37,084 nucleotides of DNA, from assembly GCF_000745455.1 (NCBI RefSeq), contig NZ_KN050690.1, positions 1-37,084 of the forward strand. The letters are read 5' to 3'. Shown here piece after piece: positions 19,596 through 28,930 of this stretch (the first letter of the stretch is position 1; each line of letters opens with the position of its first letter). The stretch is from Mesoaciditoga lauensis cd-1655R = DSM 25116. Its GTDB lineage: Bacteria; Thermotogota; Thermotogae; Mesoaciditogales; Mesoaciditogaceae. Under the pieces are notes generated by a model, which did not search any database, was not told where the DNA came from, and was given only the letters and a program-made list of their open reading frames with translations. The translations under genes and the position numbers were made by a program.

Positions 19596-20897
19596 TCACC
19601 GCCTCCCCAAAGCTCTGACAACCGTCTTTGCCGTTTTAAACGCTTTTACATGATCTATATTCGATGGACATACGTAAGCACAAGAACCACATTCTATGCA
19701 ATCCATAAGATGATGTTCTGCCATATCGTTGAATTTCTTCTTTTTGAACAGTTTGTAGAGCAAGTAAGGCTCTAAATTCATGGGGCAGGCTCTGACACAT
19801 CTTCCGCATTTTATGCAGTTCATTTCAGTTCCTTTTTTCACAATCTCGATTGGTAATATCGTTATGCCAGATGTCCCCTTCATGATGCCGATTTCTGGAT
19901 CGTTTATGGCTATTCCCATCATTGGCCCACCAAGTATGAGCCTGGAGTCTTCATCCTTAACTCCTACCAGTTTTAACAATTCTGAGATAGGTGTTCCTAT
20001 TCTCACAAAGAAATTCTGAGGTTTTTCAACTCCTTCACCTGTTACGCTTACCCCTCTTTCTATAAGTGGTTCGCCATATTCCAACGCTCTGTACATGGCA
20101 CGTGCTGTGGAAACGTTCTGCACCACCACTCCAACATCCATGGGTAATCCACCAGCGGGTACCTTTCTATGCGTTATTGCGTATATCAGGTGTTTTTCAG
20201 AACCTTGAGGGTATTTTGTTGGAAGTTTGACAACGTTAATGTTATGTTTTGAAGCAACCTCTTTGATACTTCTTATGGCTTTGGGCTTATTTTCTTCTAT
20301 TCCTATGTAAACGTTGTCGACTTGCAATGCTTTTGAAAAAGCCAAAACCCCTTTTACTATTTCTTCCGCGTATTCTTGCATCATTCTATCGTCTATGGTG
20401 AGATATGGTTCGCATTCGGCTCCGTTGATTATCAAAGTATCAACTTTCTTTGTGGGAGAAAGCTTGACATGGGTAGGAAATGTTGCACCACCCATTCCAA
20501 CCAAACCAGCCTCCTGGGCACGTTTTACTATCTCTTCTTTTGTGAATTGATCGTATGGCTTTACGGGATCAAGCTTTTCCCACACATCCTTGCCAGTTCT
20601 TTCTATAACTATTACATCTGCCGGTCTGGATGTAACGGGATGTTTCTTCTTTACAATTTCCTTCACTTTGCCCGTTATTGGTGAGTGCAAAGGAACGGAC
20701 ACGAATCCATCAGCTTGAGCTATCATCTGACCTGTTTTTACTTCCTGGCCAGCTTCAACTATGATTTTTGGAGGTTTTCCCAGATTTTGGCCAACAAACA
20801 GATAAACGATTTCTGGAAGTGGAAGGATTTTTATTGGAGAATCCTTACCGATCTTTTTAGTTGGGGGATGCACTCCTCCTTTGAAGGTCCATACCTG
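19596..20897 (-). CDS. rnfC: Rnf complex subunit C, NADH-binding
   Basis: RnfC is the peripheral subunit that holds FMN and two 4Fe-4S clusters and exchanges electrons with NAD. The protein starts with FKGGVHPPTKK, has a GxGGATFPTHVK nucleotide loop (GMGGATFPTHVKL), and two cluster motifs CIKCGRCVRACP and CIECGSCAYVCP. TTG at 20897 gives the usual short N-terminus (433 aa) and sits 9 bp after AAGGAG; an ATG at 20909 abuts that site. It is first of the six rnf genes and follows pgi closely. Confidence 0.95.
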   Translation of the reverse strand, partial: QVWTFKGGVHPPTKKIGKDSPIKILPLPEIVYLFVGQNLGKPPKIIVEAGQEVKTGQMIAQADGFVSVPLHSPITGKVKEIVKKKHPVTSRPADVIVIERTGKDVWEKLDPVKPYDQFTKEEIVKRAQEAGLVGMGGATFPTHVKLSPTKKVDTLIINGAECEPYLTIDDRMMQEYAEEIVKGVLAFSKALQVDNVYIGIEENKPKAIRSIKEVASKHNINVVKLPTKYPQGSEKHLIYAITHRKVPAGGLPMDVGVVVQNVSTARAMYRALEYGEPLIERGVSVTGEGVEKPQNFFVRIGTPISELLKLVGVKDEDSRLILGGPMMGIAINDPEIGIMKGTSGITILPIEIVKKGTEMNCIKCGRCVRACPMNLEPYLLYKLFKKKKFNDMAEHHLMDCIECGSCAYVCPSNIDHVKAFKTAKTVVRALGRR

Positions 20898-20913
20898 CAA
20901 GTAGATCATCTCC

Positions 20914-22290
20914 TTAAATCACAAAGTATTTCAAATTCTTTTTCAATTCTTCTATGTGTTTCTTCCTATCTTCGTAGCCTTCTCTTTCCATGAGCGCGTA
21001 AGTGTTAAGCTTTCCAAGCTCTACGCCAGGCTGATCAAAAGTGTTTATACCGTAAAGGAATCCCATTGCCGCCACCGTTAATTCGTAATAGAAGAAAAAA
21101 GTGCCTATCTCTTTCGGGGTTATCTCATCAAAAGAAATTGTCAAATTAGGCCTGCCTTTTTCGGTAAGTGCCAGGGCCGTTGCCTCTTGCTCTGAATTTA
21201 TGAGTCTTTTCATCTCTTTTCCGCCCAGGTAGGAGAGCGCCTTTTCATCGTTGTGTACTTTTGAGATTTTCAAATTCCTTCTGAAATGCTCAACTCTCAA
21301 AAAGGTTATTATCTTATCGTTAGGTCCTTCCATGTAAAGTTGAACTTGAGAGTGTTGATCTACGGTGCCAAGGGACTTTATCGGCGTCTGCCCAGTGTTG
21401 ACGATTTCACCGGTTAGATCTTTTTCTTTTCCCAGCGATTCTGCCCATAACTGTCTATACCAATCGGCCATCGTGTAAAGCGCATTGGAATAAGGCATCA
21501 TAACCGAAATGCTTTTTCCTTTTTTAGAATAAAGATAGTGAAGGGCGGCGTTGAAAAGCACGGGATTTTTCAGCGTATCATCCTGGGAAAGAAAAGCTTC
21601 CAACTCTTCTTTTGCGCCATCTATCATCTCATTTATATCTATTCCAGTCATGGCAGCGCTCAACAAGCCTACTGCCGTTAAAACGCTGAATCTTCCCCCA
21701 ACGTTTGGTGGAATGGTAAATGTGGGAATATCATCGTCTATCGAAATTTTCCTTAACGCCCCTTCATTTGGATCGGTAGTGAAGACAAGATGTTTTTTGG
21801 GATCCAAGCCTCTTGATTCCAACAAACCCCTTACAACCAAATAATTTGCCATGGTTTCCGCAGTTGAGCCGGATTTGCTTATCACGTTGAAGAGCGTTTT
21901 TGCGGGATCGACTAAATCCAAAATGGATGCGATATGTTCGGGATCTACGTTATCCATAACGAACAACCTTGGGCGGCCATCTCTTTCTTCTTTACTCAAG
22001 GAGTTCCAGGCCGGATGCAAAAGTGCTCCCTTTATGGCTTGTATTCCCAAAGCGGAGCCGCCTATGCCGACAACCACAAAGTTCTCAAAATGATCATTTT
22101 CTTTCGCAAATTCTACAATCTCTTGCCTTTCTTTCTCTCCGCTTTCCAGAATTTTGGCAAATCCCGGCATGCTTTGTCTAATCGATTCGAGAAAACTATG
22201 AAGCTTTCCAGAGATGCCTTTTATATCTTCTAAAGAAATACCATCTTTAACATTTTCTGCCATGGAATTCGTAAAATCGAACCTTAGCAA
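20914..22290 (-). CDS. pgi: glucose-6-phosphate isomerase
   Basis: This glycolytic enzyme interconverts glucose-6-P and fructose-6-P. The sequence shows VVGIGGSALGIQAI, VISKSGSTAETM, SVLTAVGLLSAAM, LWAESLGKEKD and the active-site LGTVDQHSQVQLYMEGP. TTG at 22290 (458 aa) is preferred because GGGGGTG lies 6 bp upstream and the protein then begins MLRFDFTNS, as in related enzymes. Longer in-frame starts at 22296 and 22311 overlap the ribosome-binding site. It lies between apt and rnfC. Confidence 0.95.
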   Translation of the reverse strand: MLRFDFTNSMAENVKDGISLEDIKGISGKLHSFLESIRQSMPGFAKILESGEKERQEIVEFAKENDHFENFVVVGIGGSALGIQAIKGALLHPAWNSLSKEERDGRPRLFVMDNVDPEHIASILDLVDPAKTLFNVISKSGSTAETMANYLVVRGLLESRGLDPKKHLVFTTDPNEGALRKISIDDDIPTFTIPPNVGGRFSVLTAVGLLSAAMTGIDINEMIDGAKEELEAFLSQDDTLKNPVLFNAALHYLYSKKGKSISVMMPYSNALYTMADWYRQLWAESLGKEKDLTGEIVNTGQTPIKSLGTVDQHSQVQLYMEGPNDKIITFLRVEHFRRNLKISKVHNDEKALSYLGGKEMKRLINSEQEATALALTEKGRPNLTISFDEITPKEIGTFFFYYELTVAAMGFLYGINTFDQPGVELGKLNTYALMEREGYEDRKKHIEELKKNLKYFVI

Positions 22291-22307
22291 GACCATCACC
22301 CCCTCAT

Positions 22308-22820
22308 TCAATAGGTAAGGACACTTTTGATTTCGTATTCTTTCAACTTATCTCTTGGATTCAAAAATGATAACTCGCCAAGAAATACCATTCCCACAAC
22401 TGTCCCACCTAATTTTTCGATCAAGTGCGACATTGCCAAAGCGGTGCCGCCAGTTGCAAGTATATCGTCCACTATTACAACCCTATCGTTGGGATCTATC
22501 GCATCTACGTGCATTTCTATCTTTTCTTTGGCGTACTCCAAAAAATATTCTTCGCCAACGGTGAAGTATGGAAGTTTGCCCGGCTTTCTGATTGGGACAA
22601 ATCCCACGCTTAACTTGTAAGAAATGGGAGCTCCAAATATGAAACCACGCGCTTCCGCTGCAACTATTTTGTTAGGATTGAATTCTTTGGTAAGCTCTGC
22701 CATTTTGTCTATAGCGTAGTTAAACGCCTGCGGATTCTTCAAAAGAGGGGTTATGTCTTTAAACACAACACCTTCGGTTGGGAAGTCTGGTACATCTCTT
22801 ATATAAGACTTTATATCCAT
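22308..22820 (-). CDS. apt: adenine phosphoribosyltransferase
   Basis: Apt salvages adenine with PRPP to AMP. The 170-aa protein has IRDVPDFPTEGVVFKDITPLL, EARGFIFGAPISY, GFVPIRKPGKLP and the PRPP loop VVIVDDILATGGTALA. ATG at 22820 was chosen with AAAGGAGTG upstream; a GTG at 22832 overlaps that site. It probably opens the apt-pgi-rnf unit. Confidence 0.96.
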   Translation of the reverse strand: MDIKSYIRDVPDFPTEGVVFKDITPLLKNPQAFNYAIDKMAELTKEFNPNKIVAAEARGFIFGAPISYKLSVGFVPIRKPGKLPYFTVGEEYFLEYAKEKIEMHVDAIDPNDRVVIVDDILATGGTALAMSHLIEKLGGTVVGMVFLGELSFLNPRDKLKEYEIKSVLTY

Positions 22821-22872
22821 TTCTTTCAGCACTCCTTTGTACTATATGAATTTGGTGAAGAATTTCTTTAAT

Positions 22873-22881
22873 ATCATAACA
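22873..22881 (-). promoter_or_regulatory. extended -10 promoter for apt-pgi-rnf
   Basis: TGTTATGAT on the - strand matches the extended -10 pattern, about 53 bp before the apt start in a 60-bp gap after ecfA2. No good -35 is evident. Confidence 0.4.
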
Positions 22882-22892
22882 CATCTTCGCCT

Positions 22893-23738
22893 TCAACTTT
22901 TAACCGACAAAAACGTTCTCAAAAACGAAAGGGGCTCATCTAATTTTTTGTTGGAAAAGTTCATATTTAAAGTGTTTTTTGTCAACTTGTAAATATCCGG
23001 CAAAAGCAAATCGTACCTTTCAATTTCTTCCAATTTAAGCGGATCTTTGAAATGCTCTTTTGTTACCTCAAAAACGATTTTTCCATTGGAAAGTACTATA
23101 ATCCTATCCGAATTCTTCAGAGCGAATTCCACCGAATGTGTGACAACCACAACGGTTTTTCCCACAGACTGAAGCTTCTTCGCCAACAAGGAAAACCTCT
23201 TCACACTTATCGGATCTAATCCGCTCGTTGGTTCATCAAATATGAGGTATTTTGGATCACATGCTATTATCGACGCTATCGCCACTTTCCTTTTCTCTCC
23301 TCCAGAAAGGGAAAAAGGCGAAGCGAATAGAACCTCTGGATCAAGCCCAACCATTTTTATAGAGCTCACCACAAGCTCTTTAATGCGAGTTTCATCCATA
23401 CCGAAATTCATTGGCCCAAATGAAATTTCTTTTAAAACATTTTCCTCAAAAAATTGATGCTCTGGATATTGAAAAACAATCCCAACCTTTCTTCTTATGT
23501 CAAAAACAGAGTCGCTTTTTTCATTGGTCGATAAACCATCCACTCTCACTTCTCCGATCGTGGGCTTTATCACGCCGTTCATAAGCTGAATCAAAGTCGA
23601 TTTTCCCGATCCCGTTTTTCCTAAAATCGTGAGAAATTCTCCTTCTTTTACCTGTAAATTTATGTTGTCAAGAGCTTTTTTTTCAAAAGGCGTACTCTTG
23701 GCATACACATATTCCACATTTTTAAGCGTTATCGGCAA
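22893..23738 (-). CDS. ECF transporter ATP-binding protein EcfA2-like
   Basis: One of two ATPases powering an energy-coupling-factor vitamin importer. The 281-aa protein has Walker A GKTGSGKST, Q-loop FQYPEHQFFEE (the ECF-type YPEhQ), signature LSGGEKRK, Walker B LIFDEPTSGLD and switch His in VTHSVE. It starts at TTG inside the end of the previous ATPase gene (17-bp overlap). EcfT and S-components are not in the window, so the membrane part is encoded elsewhere. Confidence 0.9.
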   Translation of the reverse strand: MPITLKNVEYVYAKSTPFEKKALDNINLQVKEGEFLTILGKTGSGKSTLIQLMNGVIKPTIGEVRVDGLSTNEKSDSVFDIRRKVGIVFQYPEHQFFEENVLKEISFGPMNFGMDETRIKELVVSSIKMVGLDPEVLFASPFSLSGGEKRKVAIASIIACDPKYLIFDEPTSGLDPISVKRFSLLAKKLQSVGKTVVVVTHSVEFALKNSDRIIVLSNGKIVFEVTKEHFKDPLKLEEIERYDLLLPDIYKLTKNTLNMNFSNKKLDEPLSFLRTFLSVKS

Positions 23739-24525
23739 GGCTCTTCAACCTTTCTTCTAGTTCTTCTTCATTCATAAGACGTTCTATAAATCCATTTTTG
23801 TAAAGCATCATCTGGAATTCCAAAAACTCGGAAATGCCAAACTCCTCTTTCACTTCGTTCAAAATGTCTATAGGTTCTCCATCAAAGATTATCTTTCCGT
23901 TTCGCAAGTAAACAACTCTCTTTGCCATAACTATTTCTTCAAGAATGTGGGTGGAAAACAAAATTGTCTTCCCTTTGGCATTCAAATCTTTCATTATCTT
24001 TAATATCTTCTTTCTTCCGATCGGATCTATCATAGATGTCGGTTCATCCATGATTATGTATTTTGGCCTCATCGCCAACGTTGAAGCTATGCACAAGAGT
24101 TGCTTTTGACCACCCGAAAGATGAAAGGGCTCCCTTTTCTTTTGTTGAATCAATCCCACGAAATTCAGCACTTCATCCACCCTTTTTATCATTTCTTCTC
24201 TGGGGATGCCTATATTTTCCATTCCAAAAGCAACATCTTCTTCAACGGTCGTGCCAACAATCTGACTTTCAGGATTTTGAAATATCATCCCAACCTTTTT
24301 TCGAATCTCCCAAACGTTTTCTTTTTCTGTAGTTTTTAGCCCATCGACAGACGCATAACCGGATGTGGGGATCATAAGGGCGTTTAGCATCTTAAAAAGA
24401 GAAGTTTTACCAGAGCCGTTTAAACCTAAAACGGCCACGAATTCTCCCTCTTTGACGTCCAAATTCACCTTGTTTAAAATCACCTTTGTTCCATCCGAAA
24501 AAGAAAGCTCTCTTACCTTTATCAT
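23722..24525 (-). CDS. ECF transporter ATP-binding protein EcfA1-like
   Basis: Second ATPase of the ECF pair (267 aa). Walker A GLNGSGKTS, Q-loop FQNPESQIVG (typical of EcfA1), signature LSGGQKQLL, Walker B IIMDEPTSMID, and STHILEE with the switch His. It starts with ATG overlapping the methyltransferase stop as ATGA, and overlaps the next ATPase gene. The pair would form the heterodimeric motor shared by several S-components. Confidence 0.9.
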   Translation of the reverse strand: MIKVRELSFSDGTKVILNKVNLDVKEGEFVAVLGLNGSGKTSLFKMLNALMIPTSGYASVDGLKTTEKENVWEIRKKVGMIFQNPESQIVGTTVEEDVAFGMENIGIPREEMIKRVDEVLNFVGLIQQKKREPFHLSGGQKQLLCIASTLAMRPKYIIMDEPTSMIDPIGRKKILKIMKDLNAKGKTILFSTHILEEIVMAKRVVYLRNGKIIFDGEPIDILNEVKEEFGISEFLEFQMMLYKNGFIERLMNEEELEERLKSLADNA

Positions 24526-25118
24526 ACTTCTCGCCTCGAAAGGTAAAGACGAATGCCTCCACTTTTGGCTAAAGTGGAAACATTTTTAAAAGACAATTCC
24601 ATTTCTCTTTCTATGGTTTTTCCACCTTTGTTATGAAATCCGACACAGATAAGGGAACCTTCCCCTTTCAAATGAGACTTAGAATCTTGTATCAATTTCG
24701 TCCATACTTTTTTTCCGGCTGCGATAGGTGGATTTAAAAGGATGAAATCAAATTTCTTTTCATCCCAAATCGAAAACCCGTCTCCTGCCCTAACATCGGC
24801 AACAACATTGTTATTTTTGGCATTTATTTTTGCGTAACGAACCGCCCTTTCATTTACGTCACTCATGTGTATGTTTATATCTGGAAAAATGATTTTTAGC
24901 GAGATCCCAATAAGTCCGTAACCACAACCAAGATCCAAAACATCCCCATAAAGTGGGGTTATGTATTTTAACAGCATCAACGAAGCCCTATCTGGTTTTC
25001 CAAACGAGAAAACCCCACTTACACTGACGAATTTGATACGCTTGTCCTGCAATTTCATCGTGAACTCTTTTTCTACAACATCACTCGTTGGATGTTTGCT
25101 GAAATAATGTTCAGTCAC
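24522..25118 (-). CDS. RsmC-like class I SAM methyltransferase
   Basis: A small methyltransferase of the MTS/RsmC type (198 aa). After TEHYFSKHPTS it shows VSGVFSFGKPDRAS, the SAM loop VLDLGCGYGLIGI, MSDVNERAV and the catalytic-type FILLNPPIAAGK (NPPx motif of N2-guanine or N6-adenine enzymes). The substrate is likely rRNA guanine but is not proven. GTG at 25118 gives the family-type N-terminus; longer frames extend 48 bp further into the upstream gene. Confidence 0.85.
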   Translation of the reverse strand: MTEHYFSKHPTSDVVEKEFTMKLQDKRIKFVSVSGVFSFGKPDRASLMLLKYITPLYGDVLDLGCGYGLIGISLKIIFPDINIHMSDVNERAVRYAKINAKNNNVVADVRAGDGFSIWDEKKFDFILLNPPIAAGKKVWTKLIQDSKSHLKGEGSLICVGFHNKGGKTIEREMELSFKNVSTLAKSGGIRLYLSRREV

Positions 25119-25773
25119 GATATTCACTTCCAATTTCGCAAACGTTTCTAAGCGGACAGCCTTCACATAATGGCTTCGAACGGCAATGTGCTTTGGAGTG
25201 CTGTACTATTAGTGCATGGAATTCACCTAACTCTTCAGCATCCTTGAATGTTTTCACGATTGTCTCTTCTTTAAAAGACTTAAAGGCGCTTTGAGAAAAC
25301 AACCTTGAGAAGAATCTCTTGGTGTAAGTATCAAGAATAAGAACGGGCCTTTTAAAAATGTAAAGCAGTAACGAATCAGCGGTTTCCTTGCCTATGCCGT
25401 TGACTTTCAGGAGAGCTTTTCTAAGTGATGGGGTATCGAGCTTTTCTAACTCTTTGAAATCAAAAGAAAATTCGTTGAAGAATTGCAAAAAATTCCTTAG
25501 TCGTTCAGCTTTTAAACGTGGAAAACCTGAAGGCTTTATCGCTTTTGCAATCTCCTCGTTGGATGCCACGTACATCCTGTAGGGCTCTAAAAGTCCCAAT
25601 TTTTCAAGGTTCTTTATTGAAATTTTCACATTTCTCCACATGGTATTCTGAACTAAAATGGCTCCCACTGCCACCTCAAAGGGAGTAAAGGCAGGCCACC
25701 ACCCTTGTGGGCCATACGTGTTAAAAAGGGTTTCGAAGACGTATCTTACCTCAGAAGAAGTTATCTTTTGCAT
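25111..25773 (-). CDS. HhH-GPD DNA glycosylase, MpgII/MagIII-like
   Basis: A base-excision glycosylase of the endonuclease III superfamily (220 aa). The helix-hairpin-helix is VNGIGKETADSLL (residues 124-136), the catalytic Asp is D148 in LDTY, and a 4Fe-4S loop C-x5-C-x2-C-x5-C (Cys197, 203, 206, 212) closes the protein. The lysine that makes EndoIII a lyase (GRKTA) is replaced by Glu (GKETA), so it should be a monofunctional glycosylase. This GIGKE(S/T)AD pattern and PFEVAVGAILVQNT match methylpurine glycosylases such as T. maritima MpgII and H. pylori MagIII. Alkylated-base substrate is inferred. Confidence 0.85.
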   Translation of the reverse strand: MQKITSSEVRYVFETLFNTYGPQGWWPAFTPFEVAVGAILVQNTMWRNVKISIKNLEKLGLLEPYRMYVASNEEIAKAIKPSGFPRLKAERLRNFLQFFNEFSFDFKELEKLDTPSLRKALLKVNGIGKETADSLLLYIFKRPVLILDTYTKRFFSRLFSQSAFKSFKEETIVKTFKDAEELGEFHALIVQHSKAHCRSKPLCEGCPLRNVCEIGSEYRD

Positions 25774-25776
25774 GCT

Positions 25777-26991
25777 TCACCTGGTAGCTGGAAAAGATGG
25801 TGAAGTTTTTTCCGGAGGAGAAAAAGAGAATTCTTTTTCTTCCGTTATCTTACCATTCAAAGCAATGGCAAGAACGTGATTGCCAGCGGACGGATTCCAT
25901 AAAGCTAACATTTCAGGGAAACTTCCAGTTATGTCCACCGGTACTCCATCAACGTACGCTTTTATCTTTAAAGCATCTAAATCAGTGCCTCCAACAAAAA
26001 ACGGTATTTTTACGTATTTATCAGCGCTTTCAAACTCAGTTGCACTGAAGTTGTGTGGGAATAGCACGACACTTGTAGAATCTTTGGAAAGCACGAGTAC
26101 GTTAGTCGCTATCACCTTTTTTACTCCAAGTGCATCGTAAACGGTACACGTTGCCTGGATCAACTCATCTGTCAGAGAATAAACTGCCAGATGAAAAGTG
26201 TAAGTGTTGTTTTTTGAAGAATAAAGAGATTCGGCCACTTTTCCAACCTTTAGATCAATTTCTTTTATTCCATTCGGCGAATAGGCGTAAACCGTAAAAG
26301 TTGCGCTTTTATCACTTTGCAGAACGTTGGGAAACGATACAAATTGAGCGTAAGGGGGCACTTTTCTTTCGTTAACCACGTTAACGGTAACTTCTTTCGT
26401 GCTCACTAACCCCTGGTTGTTGATGGCAGTTAAGGAGATATAATGCGTTCCTACACTTGAAAAGATCCATTTCAAAGTCTCATTGCTGGAAATAGGAACA
26501 CTTTCGCCATCTATCTCCAATGAAACACTTTTTATACCGCTTTGTAGATCGTAAGCTTTTACACTTAATGGGAATTCAACGCTCTTTGCTACCTTTAAGG
26601 GAGTTTTAACCTCTATAATCGGCGGAGTGGAATCTGCAACGAAAAAACTGTCCGTCTTAGTGGCTATATTTCCAGCTCTATCTTGAGCTAAAACGGTTAT
26701 GTTGTAAGAACCGTAAACGCCCAACCAGCTTGCCACGAAAACACTACTTCCCTCTTTTGACAAGGGAAGCGGAGAGTTATTCAATTCAAATGCCACTTTA
26801 TCCAATCCACTGCCGGTATCTATGATATTCGCTTTGAAGTAGATCATATGCTGTGAAAGCAATGTAGCGGACTTAGTAAAATTGGAAATCAACGGTTTTG
26901 TGCTATCCTTTACCAACACACACGAAGAAAGCGCTAACGATAGCACTATAAGTGATGAAATGAAAAAGAATATCTTATTTCTTTTGCTCAA
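25777..26991 (-). CDS. putative lipoprotein with Ig-like modules
   Basis: Exported protein of 404 aa with a lipoprotein signal: KRNKIFFF, a hydrophobic helix, and the lipobox LALSSC at about residue 23. Several beta-rich Ig-like modules follow with repeated phrases such as IIDTGSGLDKVAFELN and DLQSGIKSVSLEIDG, typical of extracellular Big-type domains. No catalytic motif is seen. TTG at 26991 overlaps the stop of the preceding gene (TTGA), with GGGAGTGGG upstream. It forms a cluster with three other exported proteins, two of them Ig-rich. Confidence 0.8.
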   Translation of the reverse strand: MSKRNKIFFFISSLIVLSLALSSCVLVKDSTKPLISNFTKSATLLSQHMIYFKANIIDTGSGLDKVAFELNNSPLPLSKEGSSVFVASWLGVYGSYNITVLAQDRAGNIATKTDSFFVADSTPPIIEVKTPLKVAKSVEFPLSVKAYDLQSGIKSVSLEIDGESVPISSNETLKWIFSSVGTHYISLTAINNQGLVSTKEVTVNVVNERKVPPYAQFVSFPNVLQSDKSATFTVYAYSPNGIKEIDLKVGKVAESLYSSKNNTYTFHLAVYSLTDELIQATCTVYDALGVKKVIATNVLVLSKDSTSVVLFPHNFSATEFESADKYVKIPFFVGGTDLDALKIKAYVDGVPVDITGSFPEMLALWNPSAGNHVLAIALNGKITEEKEFSFSPPEKTSPSFPATR

Positions 26992-27482
26992 AATGTCAGT
27001 CCCACTCCCAATCTCCATTCATCTATCCCGCTTATCCTTACGCTTGGTTGATAATTGAACCTTCCCTGTATTTCACCAAAGAGTGCAAAAGCATTCAAAA
27101 ACACATCGATTCCAGCTTTGTAGTAAAGCGTTTCAAAGCTTACAGGCCCAAAGCTTGACGTGGAAAAATCATAAGTAGTCAGTATTCCAAGGCCAGCATA
27201 GGGTCTTATTTCACCAGTGGGAAGAGAAAAGAGCAAAGTAGGAAGCAAATTCCATTTCTTTATGCTTCCGATCTTCCCAACGTCAAATGAGGTTCCCATG
27301 CTTCCTTCAACGGTAAGCTCAATTCCCAGTGCACCTATGGACTTAATGGTTATTCCGGCCATGTATTCAGGAGTTGCACCTGAGGTTAGCATTCCCATAT
27401 TCAGATCTACTGCCGCTGTTGCAAAAACACCTACACTCAACATGGCAATTAACACCGCTAAGACTAAAATTATTCTCTCCAT
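26988..27482 (-). CDS. small exported protein, probable outer-membrane beta-barrel
   Basis: A 164-aa protein with a Sec signal (MERIILVLAVLIAMLSVGVFA). The mature part has alternating hydrophobic/polar strands with Gly and aromatic residues and ends in a strand with terminal Phe (WRLGVGLTF), as in outer-membrane barrels. Thermotogota have an outer sheath (toga), so such a location is plausible. The start is unclear: AGGAGGTG lies about 25 bp upstream, with a small CGTT/AACG hairpin between it and the ATG; TTG at 27488 is an alternative. Confidence 0.7.
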   Translation of the reverse strand: MERIILVLAVLIAMLSVGVFATAAVDLNMGMLTSGATPEYMAGITIKSIGALGIELTVEGSMGTSFDVGKIGSIKKWNLLPTLLFSLPTGEIRPYAGLGILTTYDFSTSSFGPVSFETLYYKAGIDVFLNAFALFGEIQGRFNYQPSVRISGIDEWRLGVGLTF

Positions 27483-27582
27483 TTTCAAATCGTTTTTAAC
27501 GACCCTTCACCTCCTCAAAGTTTGGGGATTATTAAAAAATTTCACCGTTTTTTGCTTCTTTCTTTTAAGTTAATTCACCTCA

Positions 27583-28929
27583 TCAATAGAGCGTCAAGAA
27601 CAACGCGATGATCATAACGACAAAAATTCCAATGACCGGCCACCATGGAGTCGGCACAGGTGAATTGTTTACAACGTTCATCTTGTAAGAATAGCTGCTA
27701 CTTAGGTTGTTTATCGGATCTGTTACCGTTACTTTGAGTACATGATTTCCATATTTATCGATAGAAATCATATCTTTCGAAACCGTTTTTCCATCCAATG
27801 CTATCTTCACGGCAGGTTCCGTTTCACAAGCACTTATCACTCCGACTTTAACTTTGAACATAGCTGGAAGTTCCCATGACCATCTTCCTATGGAAGTCTC
27901 TTTATCTGCTGAAAGCTTTAATACTTTTCCGTTCCCATCTATCAACTCAACAAAATCGATCGTTGGAGAATCCGCATCCACACATATTTCCTTGGTCATC
28001 GTCAAGTTAAAGGTGTTACCAGATTCATCTTCCACTTTTACGTTGAGTTCCAACGGGTACTTTCCACTCTTTCGATTATCAAAATCGTAGGAGAAGGTTG
28101 AAACCCACTTTTCATTTTTACGAACAGCTTTCGATCCATTCACCCATACATCTTTAATCTTAGTTACTTTGTTGTTTACGTCCAAAGAAACGGTGAAATT
28201 CTGTTTTCCACCAGAGATCACTTCTGGAGAAATTTGGGCCTGGATTGTCGGGGTAGAGCAACTAAGGACTTTTATGTCTTTTTCACTTGTCATGCTTTCT
28301 CCGGTTACAAGTGTAAGCTGTCCTTCGAACGTATAAGTACCACTTTTAAGGTTCGAATTCTTAAATGAATACTCAAAAAGTTGTGGGGAATCTGTAAATG
28401 GCGATAATGTCACATCAAAAACGTTTTTTCCTTCTTCATAGAGCTTTAACTCTTTCTTTCCAAGTAGAGCGTTCACGACGATGTAAACTCTCACACCGCT
28501 GGATGAATTTGAAGAACATATAGAAGATGGCACGGCGAAAACGGAAAGAGGAGCGTTTTCGTCAAAAACTATCTTTGGGGAAAGGACCATTACAGTCGCA
28601 ACGGAAGTGTCCCATGGATCGGATTTGGTTGTAGCTTTAACGGTAAGATATTCGTACATTCCCTTGAGATCGGGTGTTAATATCAAAGTGGAATTTTCTA
28701 TAGGCTCAATTTTTTTGCCTTTCCAAGCAACGGAATATACGATATCTTTTTCATCAGATGAAAACAGCAATTTTATGTTCCCGTTTTCATCTGGAACGGC
28801 AATGGCAGGAGAAACTTTAAAAGCAGGTCCTATGCCTGTAGAATGGGTAACCCACGGTTGAGCCCATGCCGTTGAAAACAACATGGCTATCAACATAATC
28901 ACCAGAATGGCTGTTGTTTTCACAGACAT
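27583..28929 (-). CDS. exported protein with Ig-like domains and C-terminal membrane anchor
   Basis: A 448-aa protein with an N-terminal signal (MSVKTTAILVIMLIAMLFSTAWA) and beta-sandwich modules with phrases like VKATTKSDPWDTSVATV, SGKYPLELNVKVEDESGN and YGNHVLKVTVTDPINNLSS. A single C-terminal helix follows PTPWWP (VIGIFVVMIIALFLTLY), which should anchor it in the membrane. The ATG lies 1 bp after the upstream giant Ig gene, so the two are co-transcribed and probably coupled. Function unknown; likely a cell-envelope structural or binding protein. Confidence 0.8.
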   Translation of the reverse strand: MSVKTTAILVIMLIAMLFSTAWAQPWVTHSTGIGPAFKVSPAIAVPDENGNIKLLFSSDEKDIVYSVAWKGKKIEPIENSTLILTPDLKGMYEYLTVKATTKSDPWDTSVATVMVLSPKIVFDENAPLSVFAVPSSICSSNSSSGVRVYIVVNALLGKKELKLYEEGKNVFDVTLSPFTDSPQLFEYSFKNSNLKSGTYTFEGQLTLVTGESMTSEKDIKVLSCSTPTIQAQISPEVISGGKQNFTVSLDVNNKVTKIKDVWVNGSKAVRKNEKWVSTFSYDFDNRKSGKYPLELNVKVEDESGNTFNLTMTKEICVDADSPTIDFVELIDGNGKVLKLSADKETSIGRWSWELPAMFKVKVGVISACETEPAVKIALDGKTVSKDMISIDKYGNHVLKVTVTDPINNLSSSYSYKMNVVNNSPVPTPWWPVIGIFVVMIIALFLTLY

Positions 28930-28930
28930 C

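Noticed and set aside
22893-24525. Complete ECF importer
   Set aside because: Only the two ATPase genes are present; no EcfT or S-component frame is found in the window.
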